A stretch of 64,000 bases of DNA from Limisoma sp963601185 (GCA_963601185.1 CAVCEE010000003.1:92129-156128); one strand, 5' to 3'; shown: positions 54,244-63,562, counted from the stretch's first letter. Program-made: numbers and translations. The notes: generated by a model not told the origin, from the sequence alone.

Positions 54244-54472
54244 TATCTTGGCATCGGCTAATGCTGGCGACACCCCGTCGGGGCGCTCTCGTCAACCCAA
54301 TATGTCATCCTCCCCCAATTATGCACTGATTTTTAGTTTCAAGCCGAAAAATGATGCTTTTTGCAAAGTTTCCTGCTAATTGTTAGGGGTGTGAAAAAAT
54401 TAGTTGTAACTTTGTGCCTTGGAATGCAATGTTCTGAAATTTAATATTAAAGGAATTAAAATCTACAAAAAC
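54244..54472. other. Intergenic region with a palindromic GC element and a -7 box
   Basis: A 229-base gap. It contains CCCCGTCGGGG (54273-54283) within a GC-rich element, CACCCCGTCGGGGCGCTCTC, unlike the A/T-rich remainder. TAACTTTG (54407-54414, TAnnTTTG) lies 58 bases before the next ATG. No -33 box was seen. The GC element may end tamA transcription or be an interspersed repeat. Confidence 0.5.
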
Positions 54473-55552
54473 ATGCGGAGAGCATTAGGTTTGCTATGTT
54501 GCTTATTTCTGGTTTCGCAGTATGTGTCTGCGCAGAATAGCCTTTTTGTAATCGACAACGACGGAAAGATGGAGGTGTTTACTCATCGGACAATCTTCTT
54601 CAAGAATCCGTTCACCATCACTTACGGTGAAAAATCGTCGACCGACAATTCAGTGAGTTTTTCATTCGCCATCGAGTCAACTCTTGCAGAACTGAAGAGT
54701 TTTGACCAGACGCCGACAGTGGGTGTATGCTTTGCCCGTAACAGCACAAAGCCTACGAAAGCCAACGGCAACATCGAATTGGGTGAGTACACTAATTTGG
54801 AAAAGTCCGAATTTTCAGCCACAATCAAGGGTCTTGACAGCGGAATGCCTTGCTATTGCCGCGTGTGGGTGATGATAGGCGAAGAAGTGTTCTACGGCGA
54901 CATCCTGTCTATCACAACAACAGGTACGCACGACGGCTCTCACGACCCCAATGTGTGGAACGGATATGCATACATTGACCTTGGGTTGCCAAGCAAACGC
55001 CTTTGGGCAACGGAAAATATCGGCGCAGGCGTGGAAGGCGATCCTGGAACATATTTTGCATGGGGCGAGACAACCAACAAATTGGGATACTCAAGAGATA
55101 ACTACAAATATGGGTCATCATCGATGTCAAAGTATAACAACACTGACGGCAAGACCGAACTTGAGGGCGACGACGAGACAGCAACATTCTTGAGAGGCGA
55201 ATACTGGCAGATTCCTACAGCCGACGATTTCCAAGAACTCATAGACAATTGCACATGGACGTGGAGTTCCAGAACATCATCGCTGGGCTGGACCACTTAC
55301 GGCTACACCATAACTGGTCCAAACGGCAAGTCAATCTTCCTCCCGGCTGTGGGCTACTACCAGACCTCGACCTCCGATGTCGGCTATAGCGGATGGTACT
55401 GGACTCGTATCCTGCGTAGCGACAGGGTGACGGAGGCATATCGGTTCTGGATTGATAAGGACAATAACGCCAACCTTAACTCGTATTCTAGATTTGTGGG
55501 AATGCCGATACGTCCGGTTATCGAGAGCGAAAAAACAATATGGCCAAGTTAA
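54473..55552 (+). CDS. Secreted paralogous-domain protein, copy 1
   Basis: A 359-residue exported protein of unknown function, the first of four tandem paralogues. The signal peptide is MRRALGLLCCLFLVSQYVSAQ; the ATG at 54473 is chosen because upstream codons give no signal. A fibronectin-like N-terminal domain (~40-150) ends in the motif CYCRVWVMIGEEVFYGD. The C-terminal domain (~165-359) is of the Fibrobacter-type major paralogous family: YIDLGLPSKRLWATENIGA, FAWGETTNK, WQIPTADDFQELIDNC, IFLPAVGYY and a final MPIRPVIE. No lipobox or type IX sorting domain is seen. Confidence 0.82.
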   Translation: MRRALGLLCCLFLVSQYVSAQNSLFVIDNDGKMEVFTHRTIFFKNPFTITYGEKSSTDNSVSFSFAIESTLAELKSFDQTPTVGVCFARNSTKPTKANGNIELGEYTNLEKSEFSATIKGLDSGMPCYCRVWVMIGEEVFYGDILSITTTGTHDGSHDPNVWNGYAYIDLGLPSKRLWATENIGAGVEGDPGTYFAWGETTNKLGYSRDNYKYGSSSMSKYNNTDGKTELEGDDETATFLRGEYWQIPTADDFQELIDNCTWTWSSRTSSLGWTTYGYTITGPNGKSIFLPAVGYYQTSTSDVGYSGWYWTRILRSDRVTEAYRFWIDKDNNANLNSYSRFVGMPIRPVIESEKTIWPS

Positions 55553-55563
55553 AATTTAGAACA

Positions 55564-56646
55564 ATGAAGAAAGTGAAGATATATTCAATCTTGTGCGGTA
55601 TGCTTCTGTCGGCATCGGCAGTGTCAGCGCAGCAGTATGTGTGGCTTTTGGACGAGAACGGCGCATTGACTGGCAAGAAGGTTGCCGATGTGAGCAGCCT
55701 GCGGTTCAACATCGATTCCAGTTGGTTGACGGTAACCAATACGCTGGAGGGGAAGACCACCACCAGTCTCACCGCGAAAGTAGGCTTGAGCCTGACTGGT
55801 GAAGTGAAGAGTATCGTGACTGACAATTTGGAGGTAGGCGTGTGCTATTCGGATGAGAACATGATGCCTACAATTGAAGACAAGAGCGACGTGATAGGTT
55901 CTGAAATCAAGGAGTATGAATATGTGCTATCTGACTTGATGACAGGCACCAGTTACTACTGCCGCCCGTATGTGAAGATTAATGACAACATCTACTACGG
56001 CGACGTGATGAACGCCAAGACTTACGGTAACACCCCAGAAAACAGAGTTGTGAACGGACACAAATTTATCGACCTCGGCTTGCCGAGCGGTGTGCTTTGG
56101 TCGGAAACAAACATCGGCGCTTCGGCAAGAATAGGCGAAGGTTCGTTTGTGGCTTGGGGAGAAACCTCCAACAAACTTGACTACTCGCTCGACAAATACA
56201 AGTACTTTGAAGAATCGGCTTACACGAAGTACACCACAGCCGATGCAGTCGTTCGACTCGAAGGTTCTGACGATGCAGCCTCTGTGGCGTGGGGCGCAAC
56301 ATGCCGTCTGCCTCTTGCCGCAGAACTAGAGGAACTGTTCACTGCTACTGACTATGTGACAACATCGTGGACGCAACTTCCCGATGCTGCAAGCGGTGAG
56401 GTGGTTTATGGCTTGTATGTGACCAGCAAGAAGTACAACACTCACATCTTCCTGCCGGCATCGGGCTGCTATAGCGGCGGTGAAAAAATTGGTGCTGGAA
56501 CGTATGGCAAGTATTGGTCAAGTTCGCGCACCGTGACGCAGGCCGATGGTGAGGCTCAGGCATTCACATTCAGCAGCGAGTCGCAGACCATCACTTCTGA
56601 TGCGCGTTGGCAGGGACTCTCCATTCGTCCGGTGATTGACAAATAA
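55564..56646 (+). CDS. Secreted paralogous-domain protein, copy 2
   Basis: A 360-residue paralogue starting MKKVKIYSILCGMLLSASAVSAQ, with signal cleavage after SAQ. The N-terminal fibronectin-like domain ends YYCRPYVKINDNIYYGDV. The C-terminal domain has FIDLGLPSGVLWSETNIGA, FVAWGETSNKL, CRLPLAAELEELF and IFLPASGCYSGG, ending LSIRPVIDK. It lies 11 bases after copy 1. The conserved core suggests duplication followed by divergence of loops; the ligand is unknown. Confidence 0.82.
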   Translation: MKKVKIYSILCGMLLSASAVSAQQYVWLLDENGALTGKKVADVSSLRFNIDSSWLTVTNTLEGKTTTSLTAKVGLSLTGEVKSIVTDNLEVGVCYSDENMMPTIEDKSDVIGSEIKEYEYVLSDLMTGTSYYCRPYVKINDNIYYGDVMNAKTYGNTPENRVVNGHKFIDLGLPSGVLWSETNIGASARIGEGSFVAWGETSNKLDYSLDKYKYFEESAYTKYTTADAVVRLEGSDDAASVAWGATCRLPLAAELEELFTATDYVTTSWTQLPDAASGEVVYGLYVTSKKYNTHIFLPASGCYSGGEKIGAGTYGKYWSSSRTVTQADGEAQAFTFSSESQTITSDARWQGLSIRPVIDK

Positions 56647-56676
56647 AATTGAAAAACAGAAAGTAAAACAGAAGAT

Positions 56677-57774
56677 ATGCGAAAAATTATATCATTAGCG
56701 TTGTGCCTGTCGGCAATGGCTCCTATTGCCTCTGCAGACGAGACAGCAACAACACGCAACTGGTTTTTGCTGGGCATGTCGGGCGAGTTGACTGTCTACA
56801 ACACTCCGCACTATGCCAACTTCACCGAGCCGTTCATATTTCTGAATGGAGAAATTACGGCATCCGACCAGTCGTCGTTCACCGCGTCGGTTACGCTTAA
56901 ACTCTCAACTGAGGGAATCTCTGCGTTTGAAAACACCCCGGAGGTAGGACTCTGCGTAAGCAGCATGAAATCAACGCCTACAGTCGACGACGGCAAGGTG
57001 GTGCTTGGCTCGGAGTTCAAGACCTATGAGTTTACGTTGAGCGGTCTGGACAGCGGCTTCACCTACTACTATCGCCCGTATGTAGTGCTGTCGGGCAATA
57101 TCTACTACGGCGAAACGAGCAGTGTTGACATTTTGGGCACTCAATACAAATATTCAGACATTGACGGCTACCGCTTCATCGACCTCGACCTGCCGAGCAA
57201 AACGCTTTGGGCAACGGCAAACCTCGGCGCGGTGACTGTTGCCGACACCGGTGACTATCTCGCTTGGGGTGAGGATGAAAGCAAGGATTCCTACGCTGCG
57301 GATACCTACAAGTTCGGCGATGGGTCATCTTCGTGGAAAATGAACAAATACAACGACTCTGACGGACTTAAAACTCTCGAGGATGAGGACAATGCAGCCA
57401 TGACACGCTGGAGCCAGAACTGCTCGCTTCCTACGGAGACTGACTGTCAGGAACTCATTGACCATTGCAACTGGTCGTGGACCACAATGATCAACGTAAA
57501 GGGCGAGACTGTGAAGGGATATAAGGTGACGAGCACCACAAACGGCAACTCGATTTTCCTCCCAGTTGCAGGATGCAAGTCGGGCACAACGTTGAAGAAC
57601 TACGACACTATGGGATATTATTGGTGTAACTCGGTCTATTCTGAAAATTTGACGCGTGCCAACTTTATGGAGATTAACGCCGAGGGTAAGTATGCACAGA
57701 ACACTACAGGCTGGGAACGTGTCTACGGTATCTCTGTTCGCCCAGTGTCACATATCAATTCTGATGACTATTAA
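56677..57774 (+). CDS. Secreted paralogous-domain protein, copy 3
   Basis: A 365-residue paralogue. The signal is MRKIISLALCLSAMAPIASA. The N-terminal domain ends FTYYYRPYVVLSGNIYYGE. The C-terminal part has FIDLDLPSKTLWATANLGA, YLAWGEDESKD, CSLPTETDCQELIDHCNW and IFLPVAGCKSG, ending ISVRPVSHIN. The Leu-Pro-Ser-Lys variant resembles copy 1 more than copies 2 and 4. The gap to copy 2 is 30 bases. Confidence 0.82.
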   Translation: MRKIISLALCLSAMAPIASADETATTRNWFLLGMSGELTVYNTPHYANFTEPFIFLNGEITASDQSSFTASVTLKLSTEGISAFENTPEVGLCVSSMKSTPTVDDGKVVLGSEFKTYEFTLSGLDSGFTYYYRPYVVLSGNIYYGETSSVDILGTQYKYSDIDGYRFIDLDLPSKTLWATANLGAVTVADTGDYLAWGEDESKDSYAADTYKFGDGSSSWKMNKYNDSDGLKTLEDEDNAAMTRWSQNCSLPTETDCQELIDHCNWSWTTMINVKGETVKGYKVTSTTNGNSIFLPVAGCKSGTTLKNYDTMGYYWCNSVYSENLTRANFMEINAEGKYAQNTTGWERVYGISVRPVSHINSDDY

Positions 57775-57785
57775 GATTATTGACA

Positions 57786-58835
57786 ATGAAAAAGTTTAGA
57801 ATATTTTTATCAGTTTGCTGCTTGGCGATGGTCGTGCTGTTAGTGTCGGCGCAACGCACCTTCTGGTATGTCGACGAGGCTGGTGTGCTGAGAGGCATAA
57901 AAACCAACAGAGTTAACTATATCGCCTTTAATCCCGACTCCAAATGGTTTGCCATGACGTGCGACCCTAAATCGGAGGCGGCAGGCGAAATCAAGGTTAA
58001 GAGTCAAGTGACGGTCAACGGCGATGATGTGCTTTCCCTTGCGGACAATGGCACTGACGTGGTGATAGGAATCTGCTATTCCAGGGAGACTGAAACACCG
58101 ACCGTAGCAAACGATAGTATTGTTGCCGGTAATGTGTTTGGCGGCAGTTACGACTTGACGTTATCTGACCTGTATACCGGTACTTACTATGTGCGTACTT
58201 ATATGAAATACCACGGCGACTTCTACTACAGTGAAGCCTATCCGGTTTATGTGAAGGGTTCTGACCGCGACATAGACGGTCACAGAATGATTGACCTTGC
58301 CTTGCCGAGCGGTATCCTTTGGGCTGATTGCAACCTCGGCGCTTCGACAAATATGGAGTCAGGCGATATGTATTCATGGGGCGAAACAAAAACAAAAGCG
58401 ACCTATGAATGGAGCACTTACAAGTGGTGCGACGGCACGAAGGACAACGTTACGAAATATGCGACTGGAGTGGATGGTCTTCTCACTCTTGAAAGTTCCG
58501 ACGACGCTGCCACTGCTACATGGGGCGAATCGTTCCGTATGCCTACGAAGGCTGACTTTCAGGAGTTGATGGACAACTGTACCCGCACGAGAACTTACCG
58601 CACCACATCGTCGGGCAATAGAGTCTATGGTTGGCAATTCAGAAGTAAAAACAATAAGGGTGCGCTGTTCTTCCCTGACTACTCTGGCACGGCCTCTTAT
58701 TATTGGGCAAGTACGAAGGACAAGTATGATGATGATAAGTCGGCTGATTTGCTTCAGTGCAATGAAAGTCTGGTTCAACTTTTTTCTCTTTGGAGGTTTC
58801 ATGGATATGCCGTCCGTGCGGTTCATCAGCCGTAG
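57786..58835 (+). CDS. Secreted paralogous-domain protein, copy 4
   Basis: A 349-residue paralogue starting MKKFRIFLSVCCLAMVVLLVS, with the signal ending VSAQ. The N-terminal domain ends YYVRTYMKYHGDFYYSE. The C-terminal part contains MIDLALPSGILWADCNLGAS, YSWGETKTKA, FRMPTKADFQELMDNC and LFFPDYSG, ending YAVRAVHQP. It lies 11 bases after copy 3. The tail is the most divergent of the four. A strong hairpin follows 19 bases after the stop, ending the four-gene unit. Confidence 0.82.
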   Translation: MKKFRIFLSVCCLAMVVLLVSAQRTFWYVDEAGVLRGIKTNRVNYIAFNPDSKWFAMTCDPKSEAAGEIKVKSQVTVNGDDVLSLADNGTDVVIGICYSRETETPTVANDSIVAGNVFGGSYDLTLSDLYTGTYYVRTYMKYHGDFYYSEAYPVYVKGSDRDIDGHRMIDLALPSGILWADCNLGASTNMESGDMYSWGETKTKATYEWSTYKWCDGTKDNVTKYATGVDGLLTLESSDDAATATWGESFRMPTKADFQELMDNCTRTRTYRTTSSGNRVYGWQFRSKNNKGALFFPDYSGTASYYWASTKDKYDDDKSADLLQCNESLVQLFSLWRFHGYAVRAVHQP

Positions 58836-58854
58836 CGGAATGGCTTGATATAAC

Positions 58855-58896
58855 ACAGACAGGGCTGGCTTCCGAGTGGATGCCAGCCCTGTCTGT
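58855..58896. terminator. Hairpin between convergent paralogue array and coiled-coil gene
   Basis: ACAGACAGGGCTGGC (58855-58869) pairs perfectly with GCCAGCCCTGTCTGT (58882-58896), a 15-bp stem. T runs are absent on both sides, so any termination is probably bidirectional and stem-driven. Its apex resembles the hairpin at 36685-36720. Confidence 0.75.
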
Positions 58897-58913
58897 ATCT
58901 TGGTGTATGCGGA

Positions 58914-60566
58914 TCAGAACAGTTCCATCTGCTCCGGGATGTTAGGGTTGTGCTTTGGCTTGGATTTCTTTGGCTGCTCCTCCTCCACCGGGTCGTCGAC
59001 GACAAACTCAACCTCTGGCTCTGCCGAGATGGGGATGGTGTCGGACGGAGGAGTAGGCATCAGCCAGTCGCTGAACTCGGAACTGTAGTCGATTGCCGAC
59101 ACTCCTTTGGGATGACTTGCTGGTTTTTCCGCTTCCTTCTTTTTCGGAACTTTCTTCTCAGCCTTGAGTAGCGAAATCTCGTTGTTGGCTGATTCGAGGT
59201 TGTCGGTCAGTGACACGATTTGCTTGCGGAACTCTTCTTCCTTTTCGGAATAGTGCTTCTTGTTGCGCTCGAGTTCCTTCTTCAGCCGCTCATAAACTTC
59301 TGTGATCTCCTGCTTGGTTTCGTTGAGATCGTCGATGGTTTGGCTCTTCTGCTTCAGTTCGAGGGTGATTTTCTCCACCTGGTCCTTGAGGACGTTGTTG
59401 GAAGCCATCAGTTGCGACAGATTAGCGGTGTCGCCCACCTCGTTGAGTTTCTCGTTGAGCGCGTAGATTTCGTCGTTCTGACTTTGTATCGTTGAGCGCA
59501 TCCCTGCCAACTCGTTGTCGCGGAGCGAGAGTTCGTTGGCAAGCCGTTGCAGTTCGTTCTTGTCGGCAGTGCTGTTGCCCATCTGTGCTTTCAGTTGCTG
59601 GTTGTCGGCGTTGGCTTTGTCGAGGGCGTCTTTCATCGCGTCAGCCTCTGTCTTGGCTTTCTTGATTACTTCGCGCTGGGCGGCAATCGAACCGTTGAGT
59701 TCGCTGATCTGCACTTTCGCCGTGTTGAGTTCGCCAGTCAGTTTCTCTACGTCTTCGTTGATTGCAGACGTGTCGGTATTTGCCGAGAGTTCGGCAATGT
59801 GGGCTTCCTTCGACTCCAACTCCTCTTTCACTATGCGGAGAGCCTCCTCTGCCTCTTTTGAGATGGCGTCGGCATCGGCTTTCGCCTTGGCGAGTTCCTG
59901 CTGCAACTGGGTGTTGGCTTCGCGCAACTCGTTGTTGTCGGTCTGTGCCGACTGTAATGACTCGTCGCTGACGGCAGCCACTTTGAGTTTGTTCATCAGA
60001 CTCTTGCACTCCAGTTCGTATTGCTCGCGCTCGGCTTCGGCGGTGGCAACACGGGCCTCAAGCGAGATTATCCGCTCGTTGAGGGTGGTTTTCTGCCGGT
60101 CGAGGCTCTGCATACGGTTGCGCAGTTCGTCGCTCTTGGCGCGGTATTCGTTGAGTTGCTTGTCGGTTTCCGCCGACTTGTGGGCGAGGTCCATGCGCTC
60201 TTTCTGCCATTCCTGGCGCGCTGACTCTTTAGCCGTGACCTGCACATTGCTCAGAAAGTCGCTCAGTGCAGAGCCGATGAGCGATTTCACATATTTCGCC
60301 TGTGCATCTTTGTCGATGCATTCGCGGGCATATTCCGGGAGCGATGAGTTGAGCACCGAGGTTACCTTCTCCACAATCTCGTCGCTGATGGCTGCCTCCA
60401 CGTCGGCACTGTCTTTCTCCGGTGTCGGCTCAGCCGCAGGTTCTGCCGGCTCTTCTTTCTTGAATGGGTTGATATACGATGGTGTGTGCGACTGGATGGC
60501 CTTTGCCGGGGTCTCTGGCTCGCTATCCATGCCGAACATCGTCTTTATGTTATCAAATAACGACAT
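58914..60566 (-). CDS. Long coiled-coil protein of unknown function
   Basis: A 550-residue cytoplasmic protein. The N-terminus (MSLFDNIKTMFGMDSEPE) and a Pro/Glu-rich linker (residues ~30-55) precede a helical region (~58-105). A continuous coiled coil spans roughly 110-470, with heptads rich in Leu, Asn, Gln, Glu and Lys. The C-terminal ~60 residues are disordered and acidic (VEFVVDDPVEEEQPKKSK) and end IPEQMELF. No enzymatic motif is present. It starts 8 bases after the receiver/PEP-synthase-like gene, so it is probably cotranscribed with it. Its ATG overlaps an A/T-rich patch with no box of its own. A scaffold or filament-like role is only a guess. Confidence 0.75.
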   Translation of the reverse strand: MSLFDNIKTMFGMDSEPETPAKAIQSHTPSYINPFKKEEPAEPAAEPTPEKDSADVEAAISDEIVEKVTSVLNSSLPEYARECIDKDAQAKYVKSLIGSALSDFLSNVQVTAKESARQEWQKERMDLAHKSAETDKQLNEYRAKSDELRNRMQSLDRQKTTLNERIISLEARVATAEAEREQYELECKSLMNKLKVAAVSDESLQSAQTDNNELREANTQLQQELAKAKADADAISKEAEEALRIVKEELESKEAHIAELSANTDTSAINEDVEKLTGELNTAKVQISELNGSIAAQREVIKKAKTEADAMKDALDKANADNQQLKAQMGNSTADKNELQRLANELSLRDNELAGMRSTIQSQNDEIYALNEKLNEVGDTANLSQLMASNNVLKDQVEKITLELKQKSQTIDDLNETKQEITEVYERLKKELERNKKHYSEKEEEFRKQIVSLTDNLESANNEISLLKAEKKVPKKKEAEKPASHPKGVSAIDYSSEFSDWLMPTPPSDTIPISAEPEVEFVVDDPVEEEQPKKSKPKHNPNIPEQMELF

Positions 60567-60574
60567 ATATGTTT

Positions 60575-63532
60575 CTAATCATTTGGTTTTACAATAATAC
60601 CTAAGCCGGTCTTTCCGTTAACGCCCACTTGCAGTGGATTCTTGAACTGCACCACGCGCAGATAGTCGCTCTCGCTCACTGCTGGCAGACTGTCGAGGTA
60701 GTCGTAGTCGCACAGGTCGCCGCGCTGGTTGTCGATGGTGAAGTAGCCAACGCCAAACGAGGTGAGGTTCTGGAAAAAATGCGTGCCTTGGCTCGGCTCG
60801 ATGCGGTAGCCGGGCAGCGCAGTCTCGGCAATCACCCTCGCCGATGAGATGTTTGCCCACTTCACCGGGATGCCAAGTGCCGGGTCGCTTGAACCCCACC
60901 GACCGGGGCCGATGAGTATGTAGCCTTTCTCGGCTTCGGTGTATGTCTTGTTGAGTGCTTCAATCTCGCGCGCAACTGTAGGGTTGTTGAGCGATGAGAA
61001 GTTTTGCCGCTTTACGTAGACAATGTCGGTCACATTGTCCATCATACCGTGGCCGAGGGCACTGCTCGTCTTCATTATCAGATTTTCGTCGGGCGTTGCC
61101 ATAATTTTCTCGTCGAGCATCTCCTTGCGGTCGACAATCGGACGGATTTGCAACCAGTAGACGTTGCCTTTCATCTCTCCGTGCTTGTCGATGCATCCTG
61201 CAAATTCGATTTCCACCGGGCGGCGCATCTCTTTTTCGCCTTCCGACAGCATAAAGTCTACAATCTCTGCCAGTGGGAATACTTTGTGCTTGAGTATGTT
61301 GGCAAACGTGACCACGCGGCGGCCTTTGCCTTCGTCGTTGTCGCGAATCACTTGGTCGTAGGCGTCGAAAGTCGATACCATATAGCGCAGCGAGCCGTTT
61401 TTGGCGGCATCGCTCACGTTAAGTTTTTTTATGTTGAATCCGTCGTCAACTTTGAAACCATTGTCCACATCGGTGAGGTCGAGTGCGTAGAGTTTGGTCT
61501 GGGTGTCGCGCAGTGCAAGTTCCATCGTGCTGGTCTGGAGTACTTTGTCTGGGTGTCGCGGCGAAAAGCGCAACGCCAGTCCGCCGTCAACGATGTATTT
61601 TCCAAGTCCTACGGCAATCTCAGCCACACCGTCCTCCGGCAACTCGTCGTTGAGTGGATAGTAGTTCAGCGACCGTCCCACGCCGGCAAACGAAGGATAG
61701 AAATAGCCATCGTGCTCTGCACCTGCAACCTCCTGTATGATTATCGCCATCTTCTCCTGGTCGATGAGGTTGCTCGTGGCGGTCATATAGGCTTTGCTGT
61801 CGGCATAGAACACCGATGCATACACGCTCTTGATGGCATCACCAAGCAGCCGGAGCATATCGTTCTTGTCCGTAAGGTGCGGCACCATATAGGTAGAGTA
61901 GATTCCGGCAAACGGCTGATAGTGGGAGTCCTCAAGAAGGCTGGAACTGCGTATTGCCAGCGGCTTGTCGATTACCTCAAACAGGGCGAAGAAATCGTCC
62001 TTCAATGCAATTGGCAACTGCGCCTTGAGGAAGCATTGCAGTATCTCCTCGTCGGGCGCATCGGACAGTGCAATGGAGTAGAGGTTGTTCTCCTCCATAA
62101 ACTGGTCGAAGATGTCGGTGCAGAGCACCACCGTGCGCGGAATGGAGACGGTTGCGCCCTCGAAATTGTCACAGATGGGGTATTTCTTTATTATGGAGTC
62201 GATAAATGCCAGGCCACGGCCCTTGCCGCCAAGCGATCCTTGTCCGATTCTTGCGAAATTGGAATAGTAATCGAAGCGGTTTTTCTTGAAGATGGCAACG
62301 ACTCCCTTGTTCTTCATCCTGCGGTATTTCACAATCAGATTGAAGAAGAACTGTTTCACCTCTGCCGCCTCGCTGATTTCGCGGAAGCGGTGCGCCTGGA
62401 TGATTTCGGCAATGGGGAACATTGCTCGGGAGTAGAGCCACCGCGAAATGTCGTTGCGCGAAGCGTGGTAGAGTAGCGACTCGTCAGGAATGTTGAACAG
62501 GTTGTCCTGAAACTCCTTGAGGTCGTTGATGCGCATCACTTCCTCGCCGGTCTTTGGGTTGCGTATTACAAACGCTCCGAAGCCGAAGTTGTCGGTGATT
62601 ATGCGACCGAGGTCGACGGGAAATTTCTTCGAGTTCTTGTCGAGAAACGAAACGCCCATTTCGCGCGCATAAACGGCATTGTCGGTCTCCGACGATTCCA
62701 TAATGATAGGCACATACGGGTCGAGCGACTTTATCTCTTTTGCCAACTTGATGCCGGCTTGCCTGTCCTTTACGCCGTTGCGGCTGAAGGAAACGTCGGT
62801 GATAACTCCGAGTATCTTGTTGTTGTACTTGTGGTAGAGTTCCATCGCCTCCTCGTAGGTACGCGCGAGTATCACCTTTGGACGGCCGCGCATACGCAGC
62901 ATCTGTTCGTGTTCGTTGAGTGCCTCGGTGGAAAACACGAGTGACTGTTTCAGTAGGAACTTATAAAGGTGGGGTAGGACGGAGGAGTAAAACCGTACGG
63001 AGTCCTCCACCAACAGTATGGTCTGGATGCCTACCTCGAGAATGTCGTTGTCGCTGTTGAGTTTGTCCTCCATCAACTTGATGATGGCAAGTAGTAGGTC
63101 TACGTTGCCGAGCCAACTGAACACATAGTCAACACCTGTGAAATCTTCATTGGCAAGTCTTCTCGACACCCTCCTTGAGAACGGCGTGAGTACGATAAAC
63201 GGTATGTGGGGATATTGCTCTTTAATGACCTTGGCTTCGCGGAATGTTTCGCCGATATCGTTGCCAGGCATAGCGATGATCATGTCGAACGATTTTGCGC
63301 CGAGCATCTCGTGTGCGTCCTCGTAACTGCTCGCTTGTGCTACGCGAGGAGGAGAACTAAGATTGAGTGAGGTGTATTCAAAGTACAACTGCTCCTCGAT
63401 TCGTCCGTCTTCCTCCATCATAAAGGCATCGTAGGGGGTGGCAATCAGCAAAACGTTATACACCCGGCGCTGCATCAGGTTTTGGAATGCAGTGTCGCGC
63501 AAATACAGTTGGCTAAGTTTGGCTTCGTTCAT
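60575..63532 (-). CDS. Receiver-domain/PEP-synthase-like (PPDK_N) fusion
   Basis: A 985-residue cytoplasmic protein. Residues ~25-150 form a degenerate receiver (phosphoacceptor Asp replaced: FDMIIAMPGND). Residues ~168-320 form a second receiver that keeps the acid pair (LLVEDSVRFY), an Asp (VITDVSFS), a Ser/Thr (PIIMESSE) and a Lys (FLDKNSKK). Residues ~430-960 match the ATP-grasp-like PEP/pyruvate-binding N-domain of PEP synthase: GQGSLGGKGRGLAF, PLAIRSSSLLEDSHYQPFAGIY (read in part), IIQEVAGAEH and ILIGPGRWGSSDP. The swivelling phospho-His domain and the PEP-binding TIM barrel are missing, so it is not a normal PEP synthase. A signal-regulated phosphotransfer role is inferred. It heads an operon with the coiled-coil protein. 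Confidence 0.82.
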   Translation of the reverse strand: MNEAKLSQLYLRDTAFQNLMQRRVYNVLLIATPYDAFMMEEDGRIEEQLYFEYTSLNLSSPPRVAQASSYEDAHEMLGAKSFDMIIAMPGNDIGETFREAKVIKEQYPHIPFIVLTPFSRRVSRRLANEDFTGVDYVFSWLGNVDLLLAIIKLMEDKLNSDNDILEVGIQTILLVEDSVRFYSSVLPHLYKFLLKQSLVFSTEALNEHEQMLRMRGRPKVILARTYEEAMELYHKYNNKILGVITDVSFSRNGVKDRQAGIKLAKEIKSLDPYVPIIMESSETDNAVYAREMGVSFLDKNSKKFPVDLGRIITDNFGFGAFVIRNPKTGEEVMRINDLKEFQDNLFNIPDESLLYHASRNDISRWLYSRAMFPIAEIIQAHRFREISEAAEVKQFFFNLIVKYRRMKNKGVVAIFKKNRFDYYSNFARIGQGSLGGKGRGLAFIDSIIKKYPICDNFEGATVSIPRTVVLCTDIFDQFMEENNLYSIALSDAPDEEILQCFLKAQLPIALKDDFFALFEVIDKPLAIRSSSLLEDSHYQPFAGIYSTYMVPHLTDKNDMLRLLGDAIKSVYASVFYADSKAYMTATSNLIDQEKMAIIIQEVAGAEHDGYFYPSFAGVGRSLNYYPLNDELPEDGVAEIAVGLGKYIVDGGLALRFSPRHPDKVLQTSTMELALRDTQTKLYALDLTDVDNGFKVDDGFNIKKLNVSDAAKNGSLRYMVSTFDAYDQVIRDNDEGKGRRVVTFANILKHKVFPLAEIVDFMLSEGEKEMRRPVEIEFAGCIDKHGEMKGNVYWLQIRPIVDRKEMLDEKIMATPDENLIMKTSSALGHGMMDNVTDIVYVKRQNFSSLNNPTVAREIEALNKTYTEAEKGYILIGPGRWGSSDPALGIPVKWANISSARVIAETALPGYRIEPSQGTHFFQNLTSFGVGYFTIDNQRGDLCDYDYLDSLPAVSESDYLRVVQFKNPLQVGVNGKTGLGIIVKPND

Positions 63533-63554
63533 CTTGCTGATTGAGTTTATCCGA

Positions 63555-63562
63555 CAAATTTA
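63555..63562 (-). promoter_or_regulatory. Putative -7 box for the receiver/PPDK_N operon
   Basis: TAAATTTG on the minus strand fits TAnnTTTG, 23 bases upstream of the ATG at 63532. There is no clear -33 TTTG. Confidence 0.45.

Noticed and set aside
61497..61560. Repeated TCTGGGTGTCGCG inside the receiver/PPDK_N gene
   Set aside because: Two short occurrences within coding sequence, in-frame with ordinary residues; consistent with chance.
61004..62476. 490-codon plus-strand frame opposite the receiver/PPDK_N gene
   Set aside because: No recognisable domain, and it fully overlaps a well-supported gene on the other strand.
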